Notes under the pieces: model-generated
Seen by the model: only the letters and a program-made list of their open reading frames with translations
What the model was told of the DNA's origin: nothing
The model's database searches: none
From: a bacterium
GTDB lineage: Bacteria > B130-G9
Direction: 5' to 3'
DNA: 32,023 nucleotides
NCBI GenBank assembly: GCA_035527515.1
Contig: DATLAJ010000128.1
Span: forward strand, 1-32,023
In this document: piece after piece, positions 9,301 to 16,793 of the stretch
Numbering within the stretch: position 1 is the first letter of the stretch
Layout: every line of letters starts with the position of its first letter
Translations under genes and position numbers: made by a program

Positions 9301-12300
9301 GCGCTGGGGAACGGCTCTGCAAGCAGGTCCTCGTTCAGGGCAATCGTGCAAAATCGATAGTAGCCATCACCGTGGGGCATCTCGAAGACCAACATGCCCT
9401 CGCTCGCCTCCGACGTTACACCGCTGTCGAGCCATTCGTCCGGCCAGTCGACGCCGCCGGGGGCGAACGAATACCAGAGTTCCACGTGATCGTAGCCGGC
9501 CTCGCCAATGTCGGTTGCGTAATCTATCGCGACCGTCGCGGCTGACGCCTCGTCTGGCCCCCAGCAGCTTGAGAGTGCGTAGTCCGGGTTGTAGTCCGTG
9601 ATGCAGTCCGCCGTGTCCTTCATCGCCTCGAAGTTACCCGCCTTGTCCAGTGCGATGGTGAAGAAGCGGTAGATGCCGGCCCCGTAGGCAGGCTCGTAGC
9701 TGATGCTGCCTGCTGTGCCATATTCGTATTCGCCCGTGTATTCCCAATCGCCGGTGCAGGACGCTGTGGCTGCCGTAGAGAAGCAGACATAGAGCTCAAC
9801 ACCGTAAGCCCCCGAGAGCGCATCAGTGATCTCAAAAGCGACCTCGATGGTCGGGTCGTTTTCAACCTCAGGAGCGCTGGAAACGGAGGACGGAAGCCCA
9901 GTGTCGAATACTACTGTGCAGGCCCTGGCCGCAGAGATGCTCTCGACGTTCCCGGCGCCGTCGGTCGCAACGGTAACAAAGCGGTACGTGCCGTCAAGAC
10001 CAGCGAAATCATAGGTGAACGCGCCCGTCGCCTCACCGCTCTCAAGGCCAGTGTTTCCCCACGCGCTGCCGTCTCTGGACACGAAGAGCCGCACCAGCGC
10101 GACGCCCGTGAGCGCATCCGACGCTGAGTACTGCACGCTAATCGTCGCGGCCGAGGTGTATTCAACGTCAACGCTGCACGACGATACAGGCACCGTCGTG
10201 TCAAGGACAGTCTCGCTATCTGCCGCCGCCGGGAAATCCTCCTGGTTGCCGGCGTTGTCCTGCGCACGCGTCGCGAAGTAATAGGTCCCATCGCCCATGT
10301 AGGCAACGAAGGGGAACTGGCCCGAGGTCCCCGTCTGCGCGGCAAGGCCGCTCGTGCCCCAGCCGCCATCCTCGTACTTGTAAAGAAGCGTCGTCGAGTC
10401 CACACCGCTTCTGTCGTCAGACGACGTGAAATCAACCGGTATGGAGGTATTCTTGGACACTACGGGCGACGAGCAGTCCGATTCGGGCTTGACGGCGTCA
10501 TAGCCAAGCTCGCAGTCCGCATCGCCCGGCGCCTCAACGTTCCCCGCATTGTCCGTCGCTATTGTGTAGAGCTCCACGTCGTTCACGCCGCCCGGCAGGT
10601 TGAAACTGAAGCTGCCGCTCGCCTGGCCATCGGTTGTATCGTATTCGGTCCACGAGCCAGAAGGAAGCGGCCGATACCAGAGCGCTATGCTGTCAAGCCC
10701 AGCCAGGTTGTCGCTCGCGGTAAACCACACGTATATCCACTCACGCACCTTGACCCAGCGCGAGCAGTCGCAAGATGAAACAGGCGCCGTGCAGTCATAG
10801 AAGACCGAGCAGTCGGCAGTCCCCGGCGCCGCCTCGACGTTGCCGGCAACGTCCGTAGAGATTGTATAAAACTCGTAAGTCCCATCGCCGTCGCTAAACT
10901 CGAAACTGAACGTTCCCGCATCGCCCGTCTGCGTCTGGCCGCTGTCAGTCCAGCTGCCGCCCGCGTAGCGATACCAGAGCGCCGTCTCGTCAACGCCAGT
11001 GAGGGCGTCGTTCGCCGTGAAATCAACGTCTATGGGGCTGGAATTGGTCGAATCCTCGCAGCTGGCGCTCGAGGTCGGAGGCGTGCTATCGAAGACGGTC
11101 GTGGCGTCCGGGGGCCCGGGAGCGTTCTCCTCGTTCGTAGCCCGGTCGGTCGCTATCGTGTAGAAGTCGTAGGTCCCGTCTCCGCTTCCCAGGTCAACCG
11201 TGAAGCTCCCATTGCCGTCGGTGGATGAGTATCCCGAGTCGTAATACCCGTGGCCGTCAAACTGCATCCAGAGCACCACGCTAGCGACGCCTGAGTTGTC
11301 GTCCGTCGATGTGTAATCCACGTCTATTGTGTCGCTATTGGTGATTCCCGGAGCCGTGCAGCTCGACTGCGGCTTCACGTAGTCGTCATAGACCATCGGC
11401 CCGTCAAGCTCGCCAGAAGCCGGATGCCGCACATACTGCGCAAGCGAGTCGGTCGCCTCAAAATGATACGTTGCTTGGCCGTCCTCGGGGATGGTCCCCG
11501 TCCAGCTGTAAGTGCCGTTGGCCGCGCCGCCGCTCTGCAAGCTCATGCCGTGCGCAGTCCCGTTCACGACCACCTCGATTGAGGACGGCTGGCTGCCGGC
11601 GGGGCTGTAGTAATGGACTGTGAAAGTGAAGTTCACGTCGCTGCGCCCAGAATCGGGCGCGTGCGTGGGGTCGGACAGCTCGGGCCCCACGCTATAGTGG
11701 TAGCCCATGTCCACGATACCCGTGTCGGGCCGACCATCAGTGCAGGTCGTGTACTTGTCGAGGCCGAGCTCGGAAGCGTTCCGGTCGCCAGCGTCTATGC
11801 ACGGGCTATCCTGCCCCTCGGTATCGTAGTGCGATAGATACTCGTCGCCCTGGGCGCCGGTTACGAAGAGCGGCTCCTCTGATATGTTGCCGTTCTCGCC
11901 TAAGCCGTCGCCGTCCGAGATGTTGCAGTGGCGGATGATAAGCTCTGTGCTGCGCACGTCGAGATCGTCATCGTTGCCCCAGAAGATGCAGTTATAGAGC
12001 GTAACGCGGCCCGAATCAGCGGAGTGCATCAGTAAGCCCTGCTTGTGGTTGTTTACGACCGTGCAGTTGATCAGCGTAATGTAGTTGCCGGCCTGGGTCA
12101 TGATGCCGCCACCCAGGTAATAGCTAGGGTCATCCGGGATTGTGTTGTCGGCGATGAGGCAGTTCGTCATCCTCAGACTGTTCCGTAAGCCCAGGCCTAT
12201 CCCGCCTCCGCTGCTGTCGTCATTATTTCTTACGATCCTGCAATCTGTCAGCTCGATGTGAGTCCAATTGTAGGTATAAAGCCCGGCGCCCTTGTTATTG

Positions 12301-12767
12301 TCGCGTATCACGCAGCGCTCCAGCACCAGCGGACCCGGATCCGAAGACGCTGCGACCCCGCCCCCCATCGTGCCCGTGCTATCTCCCCCTGTTATGGTCA
12401 GGTCCGCCAGCGTGCCATGACCGCAGGTGATCTCAAGAACTCGGTAGATACCCTCTGCGTCGATTATGGTCACGTCCGCTCCGGAACCTAGCAGGCTCGC
12501 CCCTCCTCGTTGATACACGATGGGGATCGTTTCCCCGTTACTCGACGGGGAATAGATGCCAGCTGCCAGATGCAGAGCGCATGGGTTGTCGTCAGATGTT
12601 CTGTCCACGGCACAGGTGATTGTCTTCCACGGACTGCCCTCCGAGCCGTCACCGGTCGTGTCGCTCCCGTTGACGGGGTCCACATACCAATCCGTCGCGA
12701 TTGCTGTCATCCCGACGAACAGAATCACGAATGCCGCCAAAATCGCACACAATTGTCTAGATCTCAT
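6393..12767 (-). CDS. Giant exported beta-helix / Ig-like repeat protein (2124 aa)
   Basis: Probable surface or secreted protein. The ATG at 12767 follows AAGGAGG with good spacing. Residues 1-25 are a Sec signal peptide. TDWYVDPVNGSDTTGDG and SEGSPWKTI start a DUF1565-type right-handed beta-helix that ends near residue 358 with SPCIDAGD...DTGIVDMGYHY. One Ig-like domain follows, then about 14 tandem Ig-like repeats of 80-101 residues, each starting like (T/A)PxSSCSSP and ending GTYxFxTxAxDNAGNVE. Many repeats carry a Cys pair. The last 235 residues are two copies of a module also present in the proteins at 20499 and 29316 (YALGDTLNIGL...DVYLALLDPEGAFWSP). No LPXTG, PEP-CTERM or typical T9SS C-terminal signal is seen, so the export route past the inner membrane is unknown. 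It is the last gene of a same-strand series of four exported proteins. Carbohydrate binding or adhesion is a guess. Confidence 0.9.
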   Translation of the reverse strand: MRSRQLCAILAAFVILFVGMTAIATDWYVDPVNGSDTTGDGSEGSPWKTITCAVDRTSDDNPCALHLAAGIYSPSSNGETIPIVYQRGGASLLGSGADVTIIDAEGIYRVLEITCGHGTLADLTITGGDSTGTMGGGVAASSDPGPLVLERCVIRDNNKGAGLYTYNWTHIELTDCRIVRNNDDSSGGGIGLGLRNSLRMTNCLIADNTIPDDPSYYLGGGIMTQAGNYITLINCTVVNNHKQGLLMHSADSGRVTLYNCIFWGNDDDLDVRSTELIIRHCNISDGDGLGENGNISEEPLFVTGAQGDEYLSHYDTEGQDSPCIDAGDRNASELGLDKYTTCTDGRPDTGIVDMGYHYSVGPELSDPTHAPDSGRSDVNFTFTVHYYSPAGSQPSSIEVVVNGTAHGMSLQSGGAANGTYSWTGTIPEDGQATYHFEATDSLAQYVRHPASGELDGPMVYDDYVKPQSSCTAPGITNSDTIDVDYTSTDDNSGVASVVLWMQFDGHGYYDSGYSSTDGNGSFTVDLGSGDGTYDFYTIATDRATNEENAPGPPDATTVFDSTPPTSSASCEDSTNSSPIDVDFTANDALTGVDETALWYRYAGGSWTDSGQTQTGDAGTFSFEFSDGDGTYEFYTISTDVAGNVEAAPGTADCSVFYDCTAPVSSCDCSRWVKVREWIYVWFTASDNLAGLDSIALWYRPLPSGSWTEYDTTDGQASGSFSFNLPGGVNDVELYTIATDNAGNVEAPGDADCELGYDAVKPESDCSSPVVSKNTSIPVDFTSSDDRSGVDSTTLLYKYEDGGWGTSGLAAQTGTSGQFPFVAYMGDGTYYFATRAQDNAGNQEDFPAAADSETVLDTTVPVSSCSVDVEYTSAATISVQYSASDALTGVALVRLFVSRDGSAWGNTGLESGEATGAFTYDFAGLDGTYRFVTVATDGAGNVESISAARACTVVFDTGLPSSVSSAPEVENDPTIEVAFEITDALSGAYGVELYVCFSTAATASCTGDWEYTGEYEYGTAGSISYEPAYGAGIYRFFTIALDKAGNFEAMKDTADCITDYNPDYALSSCWGPDEASAATVAIDYATDIGEAGYDHVELWYSFAPGGVDWPDEWLDSGVTSEASEGMLVFEMPHGDGYYRFCTIALNEDLLAEPFPSACDCEVLVDSTVPFSAVSGPSIAGSLPVTVYYDASDQGQEGHFLSGVKSVEVWYSFEGSNTLYETIEGTPATIATGSLDFAPAQEGIYTLWSICTDAFGNREPTPPEPDMELAVDLAPPVSSVSAPQYSTAFPVQVSVLATDAVTLVTNVSVYYSLDGADWALAGDVHASRGTLAFTPNDAVEGVYGFISVGTDAAGHEEAMRDVPDAETTVDWTVPESSCSSPAFSNSTAITVTYEASDGGSGLASVALWYKFGQSGTWTDSGLSESGASGSFSFTAADGQGTYYFQTKAQDNAGNVEAGPSGSGDDATIHDATAPSSGCSSPTYSKSSAIEVTFTASDTGGSGLDETKLYYKFGQSGTWTDSELSESGASGSFSFTAAGGQGTYYFQTKAQDNAGNVEAGPSGDGNDATIYDATAPSSGCSSPTYSRNSAIEVTFTASDTGGAGLDETKLYYKFGQSGTWTDSELSASASSGSFDFTAAHGQGTYCFQTKAQDNAGNVEAGPSGDGNDATIYDATAPSSGCSSPTYSKNSVIEVTFTASDTGGSGLDETKLYYKFGTGSWTDSELSESGSSGSFDFTAAHGEGTYYFQTVAEDTAGNVEADASGNGDSSTVLDTTPPESVATAPGQVAEVPFDVEFTASDGGSGMAQTQLRYRFNGGSWQNYGSAQTGSSGSFEFTAPDGEGTFDFYTVATDNAGNVEAAPAVPDCTTVYMVGGALQMSVWTDSSSYAFGDDVAISLGCTNSGSDVNADVYVVMVYNWGGDGERFWSPVGFGAWTEGILPWLTSFELPHGFNVSMPAWSLPVPNDVPNLARSGDYTLLAGATEPGTLDAISNIAAVEFSIGGEPFITLSAQADSYALGDTLNIGLHISAPHYDVDGDVYLALLDPEGAFWSPVGPDWAWAPGLEAFLPSFTLPAGLELTLDGLWQIPVTGESLPFNRHGDYMLLAGMTESGTLTLWCDIGEDSFVIE
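7450..8650 (-). repeat. Near-identical 303-bp tandem repeats inside the giant gene
   Basis: Four consecutive Ig-like repeats are nearly identical at DNA level. The landmark GCGCGGTCGCATC recurs near 7748, 8051 and 8354, a period of 303 bp (101 codons), with the older neighbours clearly diverged. This is recent in-frame amplification and a likely site of copy-number change or short-read misassembly. Confidence 0.85.
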
Positions 12768-12844
12768 GAGTCTGCCTCCTTCTGCTTAAAGGTTGTAGGT
12801 TGAGAATTGTCGGTCGTTCGTTGTAGCTCCTTGGTTCGCGGAGC

Positions 12845-13012
12845 TTTGGAGTGCGGCGGCTTGACGCCGCTTTCATTGGTGGCTTGACACCACCCTCTAA
12901 TAGATGCTTGTCTCGAACCTGCAAGCGGCCATCGAGAAAACGTCCTGTCTTTCAAGACACGCCGCGTCAAGCCGCGGGGAGCCAAAGCGGCGTCAAGCCG
13001 CCGCACTCCAAA
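12845..13012. mobile_element. MITE-like palindromic element, copy A (168 bp)
   Basis: Bounded by 29-bp terminal inverted repeats, 12845-12873 and 12984-13012, which are exact reverse complements (outer end TTTGGAGTGCGGCGGC). Inside are further hairpins sharing the loop CTTGAC: GGTGGCTTGACACCACC at 12878-12894 and a CCGCG-stem version at 12962-12977. Copy B at 16080-16255 has the same order of parts in the opposite orientation, with a diverged core. No ORF is present, so any movement would need an enzyme from elsewhere. A hairpin GGCGGTTCACGAACCGCC follows at 13014-13031. Confidence 0.75.
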
Positions 13013-13056
13013 AGGCGGTTCACGAACCGCCCCTACAAGAGCGGATGTGCCAGCTC

Positions 13057-14052
13057 TCATTTGTCGTCTTTCTTTTTGGCGTTGACGCCGGCGTGGGAGA
13101 GATTGTAGTCGCCCTGGGCGCCTGAGACGAAGAGCGGGTCCTGGGAGATGTTCCCGTTCTCGCCTAAGCCGTCGCCATCCGAGATGTTGCAGTGGCTGAT
13201 GGAGTAGTCGAGCCCCTCCTTAAAACGGATATCGTCGTCGTTGTCCCAGAAGATGCAGTTGTAAAGCCTGACCCATCCGGTACTGGCGTATTTATACAGG
13301 CCGTGTGCCTCGTTGTGGGCGATCGTACAATTTATCAGTGTAGCTTTTTGCTCGCCGTAAAAATAGATACCGCCCCCGTTCAACCCAGTAGTGTTCATGG
13401 CAATCAGGCAGTTGGTTATGAGTATGGTGTTGGAATAATTGAACGCCATTGCTCCGCCGTGGTACGGCCCGGAGTCATTGCTAGTAAAAGCGCAATCGTT
13501 GAATTGGCAGTGGAGGCCTGCCCTGACGGAGCGAAGACCTCTTCTCGAGTTATCCCTTACGATGCAGTGGTCAAGCGTAAATGATGCAGGGCCGCCACCG
13601 GGAGACGACGAGTCCAGGACCAACCCCCCGTAGGATCCCCCAGTTATGGTCACACGCGAGATGGTCGTGTGGTGGGCACGTACCACCACGGCTTTCTCGG
13701 TGCTCTCCGCGTCGATTGTCGTCAGCTGTGCCCCTGCGCCCGCGAGTGAGTAGAACTCGTTGTGGTCCACCGAAAGGCCCGCGCCGAGGTAGATTGGGAA
13801 CGTCTCCCCATTGCCCGACGGTGAATACAACCCGGGCGCAGCGTGCAGCGTGCACGGGTCCTCCTCCCTGCCGAGACCGCCAATGATCGTGCGCGAGTAC
13901 GTAATGGTCCTCCAGGCGTCCGCCCAACTAGTCCCTCCGTTGCCGTTGCTCCCATTGATGGCATCGACATACCAGTCCGTCGCGCTCGCTGTTATGGTGA
14001 TAAGCGCAATTACGAATGCCGCCAACCCCACACAGAATCCACTTGCCTTCAT
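13057..14052 (-). CDS. Exported right-handed beta-helix protein (DUF1565-like), short form 1
   Basis: 331 residues from the ATG at 14052, which has GGAG eight bases upstream; a GTG at 14061 would add MRA only. Signal peptide MKASGFCVGLAAFVIALITI through TASA, then DWYVDAINGSNGNGGTSWAD, the usual N-terminal cap of DUF1565 beta-helix proteins. Helix rungs contain the NCxFxxN and ITNCLIAMN patterns, ending in LYNCIFWDNDDDI...HCNISDGDGLGENGNISQDPL. Unlike the giant protein it stops right after GDYNLSHAGVNAKKKDDK and lacks the SPCIDAG...VDMGYHY cap. It is a tandem paralogue of the next gene (14232-15260) and shares its odd lysine-rich tail. Surface structure or polysaccharide binding is possible; function is unknown. 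Confidence 0.85.
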   Translation of the reverse strand: MKASGFCVGLAAFVIALITITASATDWYVDAINGSNGNGGTSWADAWRTITYSRTIIGGLGREEDPCTLHAAPGLYSPSGNGETFPIYLGAGLSVDHNEFYSLAGAGAQLTTIDAESTEKAVVVRAHHTTISRVTITGGSYGGLVLDSSSPGGGPASFTLDHCIVRDNSRRGLRSVRAGLHCQFNDCAFTSNDSGPYHGGAMAFNYSNTILITNCLIAMNTTGLNGGGIYFYGEQKATLINCTIAHNEAHGLYKYASTGWVRLYNCIFWDNDDDIRFKEGLDYSISHCNISDGDGLGENGNISQDPLFVSGAQGDYNLSHAGVNAKKKDDK

Positions 14053-14120
14053 CGCCCTCACTCCTCACTCTTATGTTAGGTTCTCTTTACAATCCATTCT
14101 GCATTCGCTATACACATATC

Positions 14121-14226
14121 CGCAGCTCCGCGCGAGGCCTTTTGTCTTCGGCCCCGCGCAGAGCCGCCTTTCGTTTAGGGGTTGGGCCGGCGGTGCGCCA
14201 AGCCGCCAGCCCGCCCCTTTACCACC
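14121..14226. repeat. 106-bp intergenic hairpin repeat, copy 1
   Basis: Nearly identical to 15333-15438, the few differences being at the outer edge, in one loop and at a single base. It contains two potential hairpins: GCGCGAGGCC/GGCCCCGCGC around a 10-nt loop, and GGCGG/CCGCC around TGCGCCAAG. It lies immediately downstream of the 342-residue beta-helix gene (minus strand), as copy 2 lies downstream of the 13-Cys gene, so it may act as an mRNA stabiliser or processing signal within the operon. Confidence 0.8.
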
Positions 14227-14231
14227 TGTTA

Positions 14232-15260
14232 TCATTTGTTCTTTGCCTCCTTCTTTTTGGCGTTGACGCCGGCGTGGGCGAGGTAGTAGTCGCCCTGGGC
14301 GCCGGTTACGAAGAGCGGGTCCTGGGAGATGTTGCCGTTTTCGCCCTGACCGTCCCCGTCCGAGATGTTGCAGTGATAGATCTCGCACGGCACGCCCCCC
14401 TCAATGCAGATGTCGTCCTCGTTGTTCCAGAGAATGCAGTTGTACAGCTTAACGTAGTAGTTGGACGTCATTGCGTAAATGCCATGTTTGCTGTTGCGAG
14501 CCATCGTGCAGTTTATCAGAGTGGTCCTGCACCCCCACTCGATCACGATTCCCCCTCCCTGTCCGGCGGTCGTTGAGTTGTCGGCGATGAGGCAGTTTGT
14601 GATGGTTTGCTTTTGCCTAGGATCTAAGGCGATCGCTCCACCTCGGTTGACGCCTACGTCCTGATTGCCCGTGAATACGCAGTCATTCACCTTGACAGCT
14701 CCGGCATCAAACACCTTGAGGCCGTCCCCGCCGGAATTGTCCTTGATGATACAACGCTCCAGCGTGAATGAGCCCGAGCTTCCCATGATCGAGGTGATCG
14801 AGTTCCTCATCCCGCCGGCGTTCCCTCCTGTGATGGTCAGGCCGCTAACAGCGATGTAATACCCGGAGGTGTGGAGCACAAGCTCGGTCTCCTCCCCGTC
14901 AAAGATGGTAGCGTGAGGTCCCACACCCAAGAGGATGCCATAGTGGGGCGTGGCCGGGCCCCCGCCAGGCGGATACGTATTGTACTGCTGGAACTCGATA
15001 GGAAATGTCTCTCCATTCGTTGATGGCGAGTAAACGCCAGCCAAGGCGTGCAGCGCCACGGGGTTTTCCTCGGTTCCCTGGCATTTGGTTTGGCTGTTGG
15101 CATACGTCAGCGTCTTCCAAGGCGCTGTCGCCGAGCCGCCGCCCGTGCTGTCGCTCCCGTTCTCCGGGTCGATGTAGTAGTCGTCCGCGAACGCCATTAG
15201 TGAGCTAAAAGCGAGCGCCAACGCCGCCAGCAGAACCCAGAAACCTCGAGTCGTCATCAT
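14232..15260 (-). CDS. Exported right-handed beta-helix protein (DUF1565-like), short form 2
   Basis: 342 residues. The ATG at 15260 follows AAAGGAG with eight-base spacing. Signal peptide MMTTRGFWVLLAALALAFSS to about LMAFA, then DDYYIDPENGSDSTGGGSAT, the DUF1565-type cap, and beta-helix rungs with TLERCIIKDNSGG, ITNCLIADNS, TLINCTMARNS and LYNCILWNNEDDI. It ends GDYYLAHAGVNAKKKEAKNK, like its paralogue at 13057, without the SPCIDAG cap. The two genes with their spacers form a tandem duplication of roughly 1.2 kb; the protein cores have diverged more than the C-terminal block and the spacer repeat. Probably co-transcribed with its neighbours. Role unknown. Confidence 0.85.
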   Translation of the reverse strand: MMTTRGFWVLLAALALAFSSLMAFADDYYIDPENGSDSTGGGSATAPWKTLTYANSQTKCQGTEENPVALHALAGVYSPSTNGETFPIEFQQYNTYPPGGGPATPHYGILLGVGPHATIFDGEETELVLHTSGYYIAVSGLTITGGNAGGMRNSITSIMGSSGSFTLERCIIKDNSGGDGLKVFDAGAVKVNDCVFTGNQDVGVNRGGAIALDPRQKQTITNCLIADNSTTAGQGGGIVIEWGCRTTLINCTMARNSKHGIYAMTSNYYVKLYNCILWNNEDDICIEGGVPCEIYHCNISDGDGQGENGNISQDPLFVTGAQGDYYLAHAGVNAKKKEAKNK

Positions 15261-15332
15261 GTGTCTCTCTCCTTTTTGGTTTAGCTTTACACTTCCATTC
15301 TAATGCGTTACAAACTTGTTCCTGTCATTATT

Positions 15333-15438
15333 CGGAGCCCTGCGCGAGGCCTTTTCTTCTTGGCCCCGCGCAGAGCCGCCTTTCGTTTAGGGGTTAGGCC
15401 GGCGGTGCGCCAAGCCGCCAGCCCGCCCCTTTACCACC
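15333..15438. repeat. 106-bp intergenic hairpin repeat, copy 2
   Basis: Second copy of the 14121-14226 repeat, same orientation, ending nine bases before the stop of the 13-Cys gene. The loop of the first hairpin differs (TTTTCTTCTT against TTTTGTCTTC) while both stems are kept, which suggests the structure matters. Confidence 0.8.
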
Positions 15439-15446
15439 AACTCAGC

Positions 15447-15959
15447 CTATGGCTCCCAGCAGTAAACATCGTAGCTGCCGCTGACCACACACGACGATGT
15501 GGCCTGAGAGTCGTAGATCTTGTAGTAGTAGGTCTCATCCGACTTAACGACGAACGCACAGCTGTGATAGACGCCGTAGTCGCAGGGCAGCTGGTTAACC
15601 GAATCGTAATCGTGAGTCATCACCATCGGAATCGAGCAATCGCACGGTTGCTCGTCTTGCCTCACTTCAAGGACGATTGTGGCCGCCGTATGACAACAGC
15701 AATTGTCTGGGTCGTACAGCTTGTGCTTGACCTCCATCTGCATCTTGCAGTAGCCCTCCCATATTGGCAGACAGCTGGAAATCGTTGCGTCGTAGAGGCA
15801 CGAGTCGGTGCAGCCGTCGAGCGTTCCGCCGCCGTTGCTAGCGTAAACTGGCGGCGTGAACGACACGTTGGTCGTCGCCGAATCGTTACCGAACAAGATC
15901 ACCAGCCACAGCGAGAGAACAGCAAGAGCTGCTATCCCTATCAAAAGAGACTTCTTCAA
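15447..15959 (-). CDS. Exported cysteine-rich protein (170 aa, 13 Cys), TTG start
   Basis: The start codon is TTG at 15959, decided by a full Shine-Dalgarno AAAGGAGGTGAT nine bases upstream and by the N-terminus MKKSLLIGIAALAVLSLWLV, a signal peptide or signal anchor. The mature part has thirteen cysteines (residues 50, 54, 63, 71, 87, 88, 89, 106, 108, 126, 134, 157, 167) including a CCC run and C-x-C, so multiple disulfides or metal binding are likely. I recognise no family. It is the first gene of the minus-strand surface-protein series and lies downstream of the promoter at 16511-16540. The rare start combined with a perfect ribosome site may tune expression. Confidence 0.75.
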   Translation of the reverse strand: MKKSLLIGIAALAVLSLWLVILFGNDSATTNVSFTPPVYASNGGGTLDGCTDSCLYDATISSCLPIWEGYCKMQMEVKHKLYDPDNCCCHTAATIVLEVRQDEQPCDCSIPMVMTHDYDSVNQLPCDYGVYHSCAFVVKSDETYYYKIYDSQATSSCVVSGSYDVYCWEP

Positions 15960-16079
15960 AGCAAATCACCTCCTTTTGTTGGTTGATACTCCGCCGAAGG
16001 GTTTTGCGGGTCTCGGCCGGCGCAAGCCGGGAATGTTCCCGTAAGGGACTTGGCGGAGGCTAGTGTCGTATGAATAGGC

Positions 16080-16255
16080 TTTGGAGTGCGGCGGCTTGAC
16101 GCCGCTTTGGCTCGCCGCGGCTTGACGCGGCATGGGGACTCTTGGAGCACGGGCGATTCTCTGGATCACCGCTTCGATGTCCGAGAGAAAGGTCTATTAG
16201 ATTGTGGTGTCAAGCCACCACCAACGAAAGCGGCGTCAAGCCGCCGCACTCCAAA
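16080..16255. mobile_element. MITE-like palindromic element, copy B (176 bp)
   Basis: Same architecture as copy A (12845-13012) in opposite orientation. The 29-bp perfect terminal inverted repeats are at 16080-16108 and 16227-16255, with CTTGAC-loop hairpins at 16114-16131 (GCCGCGGCTTGACGCGGC) and 16204-16221. A diverged core retains a shared GGTCTATTAGA / CATCTATTAGA segment. No ORF. It sits between the 13-Cys gene and its likely promoter. Confidence 0.75.
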
Positions 16256-16256
16256 A

Positions 16257-16320
16257 GGCGGTTCGTGAACTGGCCCTACGCGGATCGTGTTTCCTTTGGG
16301 CGGTTCGTGAACCGCCCCTA
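16257..16320. repeat. GTTCGTGAAC hairpin repeats
   Basis: Two copies of the same hairpin: a damaged one at 16257-16275 (GGCGGTTCGTGAACTGGCC) and an intact 20-bp palindrome at 16298-16317 whose core is GCGGTTCGTGAACCGC. Both are followed by CCTAC. The same unit flanks MITE copy A at 13014-13031, so the elements tend to be nested together. Confidence 0.7.
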
Positions 16321-16510
16321 CAAAGGCCGAGGCGCTGCGCCTCGTTCTCGAACTGACCATCCAAACGTCCCTCGCCCTCAGACTCCGAGCCCTTGCCGCT
16401 TTCGGCCTGCAAAGCCGTTCATCGCAGCATTCTATCTCGAGGCCGGTGGGAATCGCCGCCTGGAAAGCAGCGACTCGGCGCCAGTCTTCAGTTACCCTTA
16501 CGTTGATTTT
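16321..16510. other. No gene seen
   Basis: 190 bases with no plausible coding frame, between the hairpin repeats and the minus-strand promoter. GGCGCTGCGCC at 16331-16341 is a small palindrome. Together with flanking repeats this makes 15960-16913 a gene-free stretch of about 950 bases. Confidence 0.5.
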
Positions 16511-16540
16511 ACTATGCTAAGAAAGTTCAATTCTTGTCAA
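16511..16540 (-). promoter_or_regulatory. Candidate promoter for the surface-protein series
   Basis: Minus strand: TTGACA (16535-16540), 18-bp spacer, CATAGT (16511-16516). The -35 is consensus, the -10 matches four of six. It points toward the 13-Cys gene about 550 bp away, across MITE copy B, so any leader would be long and heavily structured. Confidence 0.45.
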
Positions 16541-16668
16541 GCTCTTTTTTTCAGTGATCGGGAGATAATATCTTGGTTTAGTGCCTTGATGTGGCTCCGG
16601 CACGCCGCTTTTCTGATTTGAGCTATTTTTGTAGCCCGTTATATCCTGCCTGCCACATTGGCCTGAAT

Positions 16669-16716
16669 TGTCCCATTTGGGACAGTTGCAGAGTTAGAGT
16701 TGTCCCATTTGGGACA
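16669..16716. promoter_or_regulatory. Two identical 16-bp palindromes, candidate operators
   Basis: TGTCCCATTTGGGACA occurs at 16669-16684 and again at 16701-16716, 32 bp apart start to start (about three helical turns, same face). They lie 78 bp upstream of the -35 of the plus-strand promoter at 16794. This is typical of paired dimeric-regulator sites, for example of a sigma54-type activator, but no clear -24/-12 element is seen nearby. They could also be a dispersed repeat. Confidence 0.5.
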
Positions 16717-16793
16717 GTCGGAGGAACGAATCGGCCGTAATCTGTTGGCGGTTGGCCGTTTCTCATCCTTCATCCTTCCGCCTTCATCCTTAA

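Noticed and set aside
16086-16360. Open frames reading through the MITE-like element and GTTCGTGAAC hairpins
   Set aside because: The predicted peptides are translations of inverted repeats and look alike on both strands.
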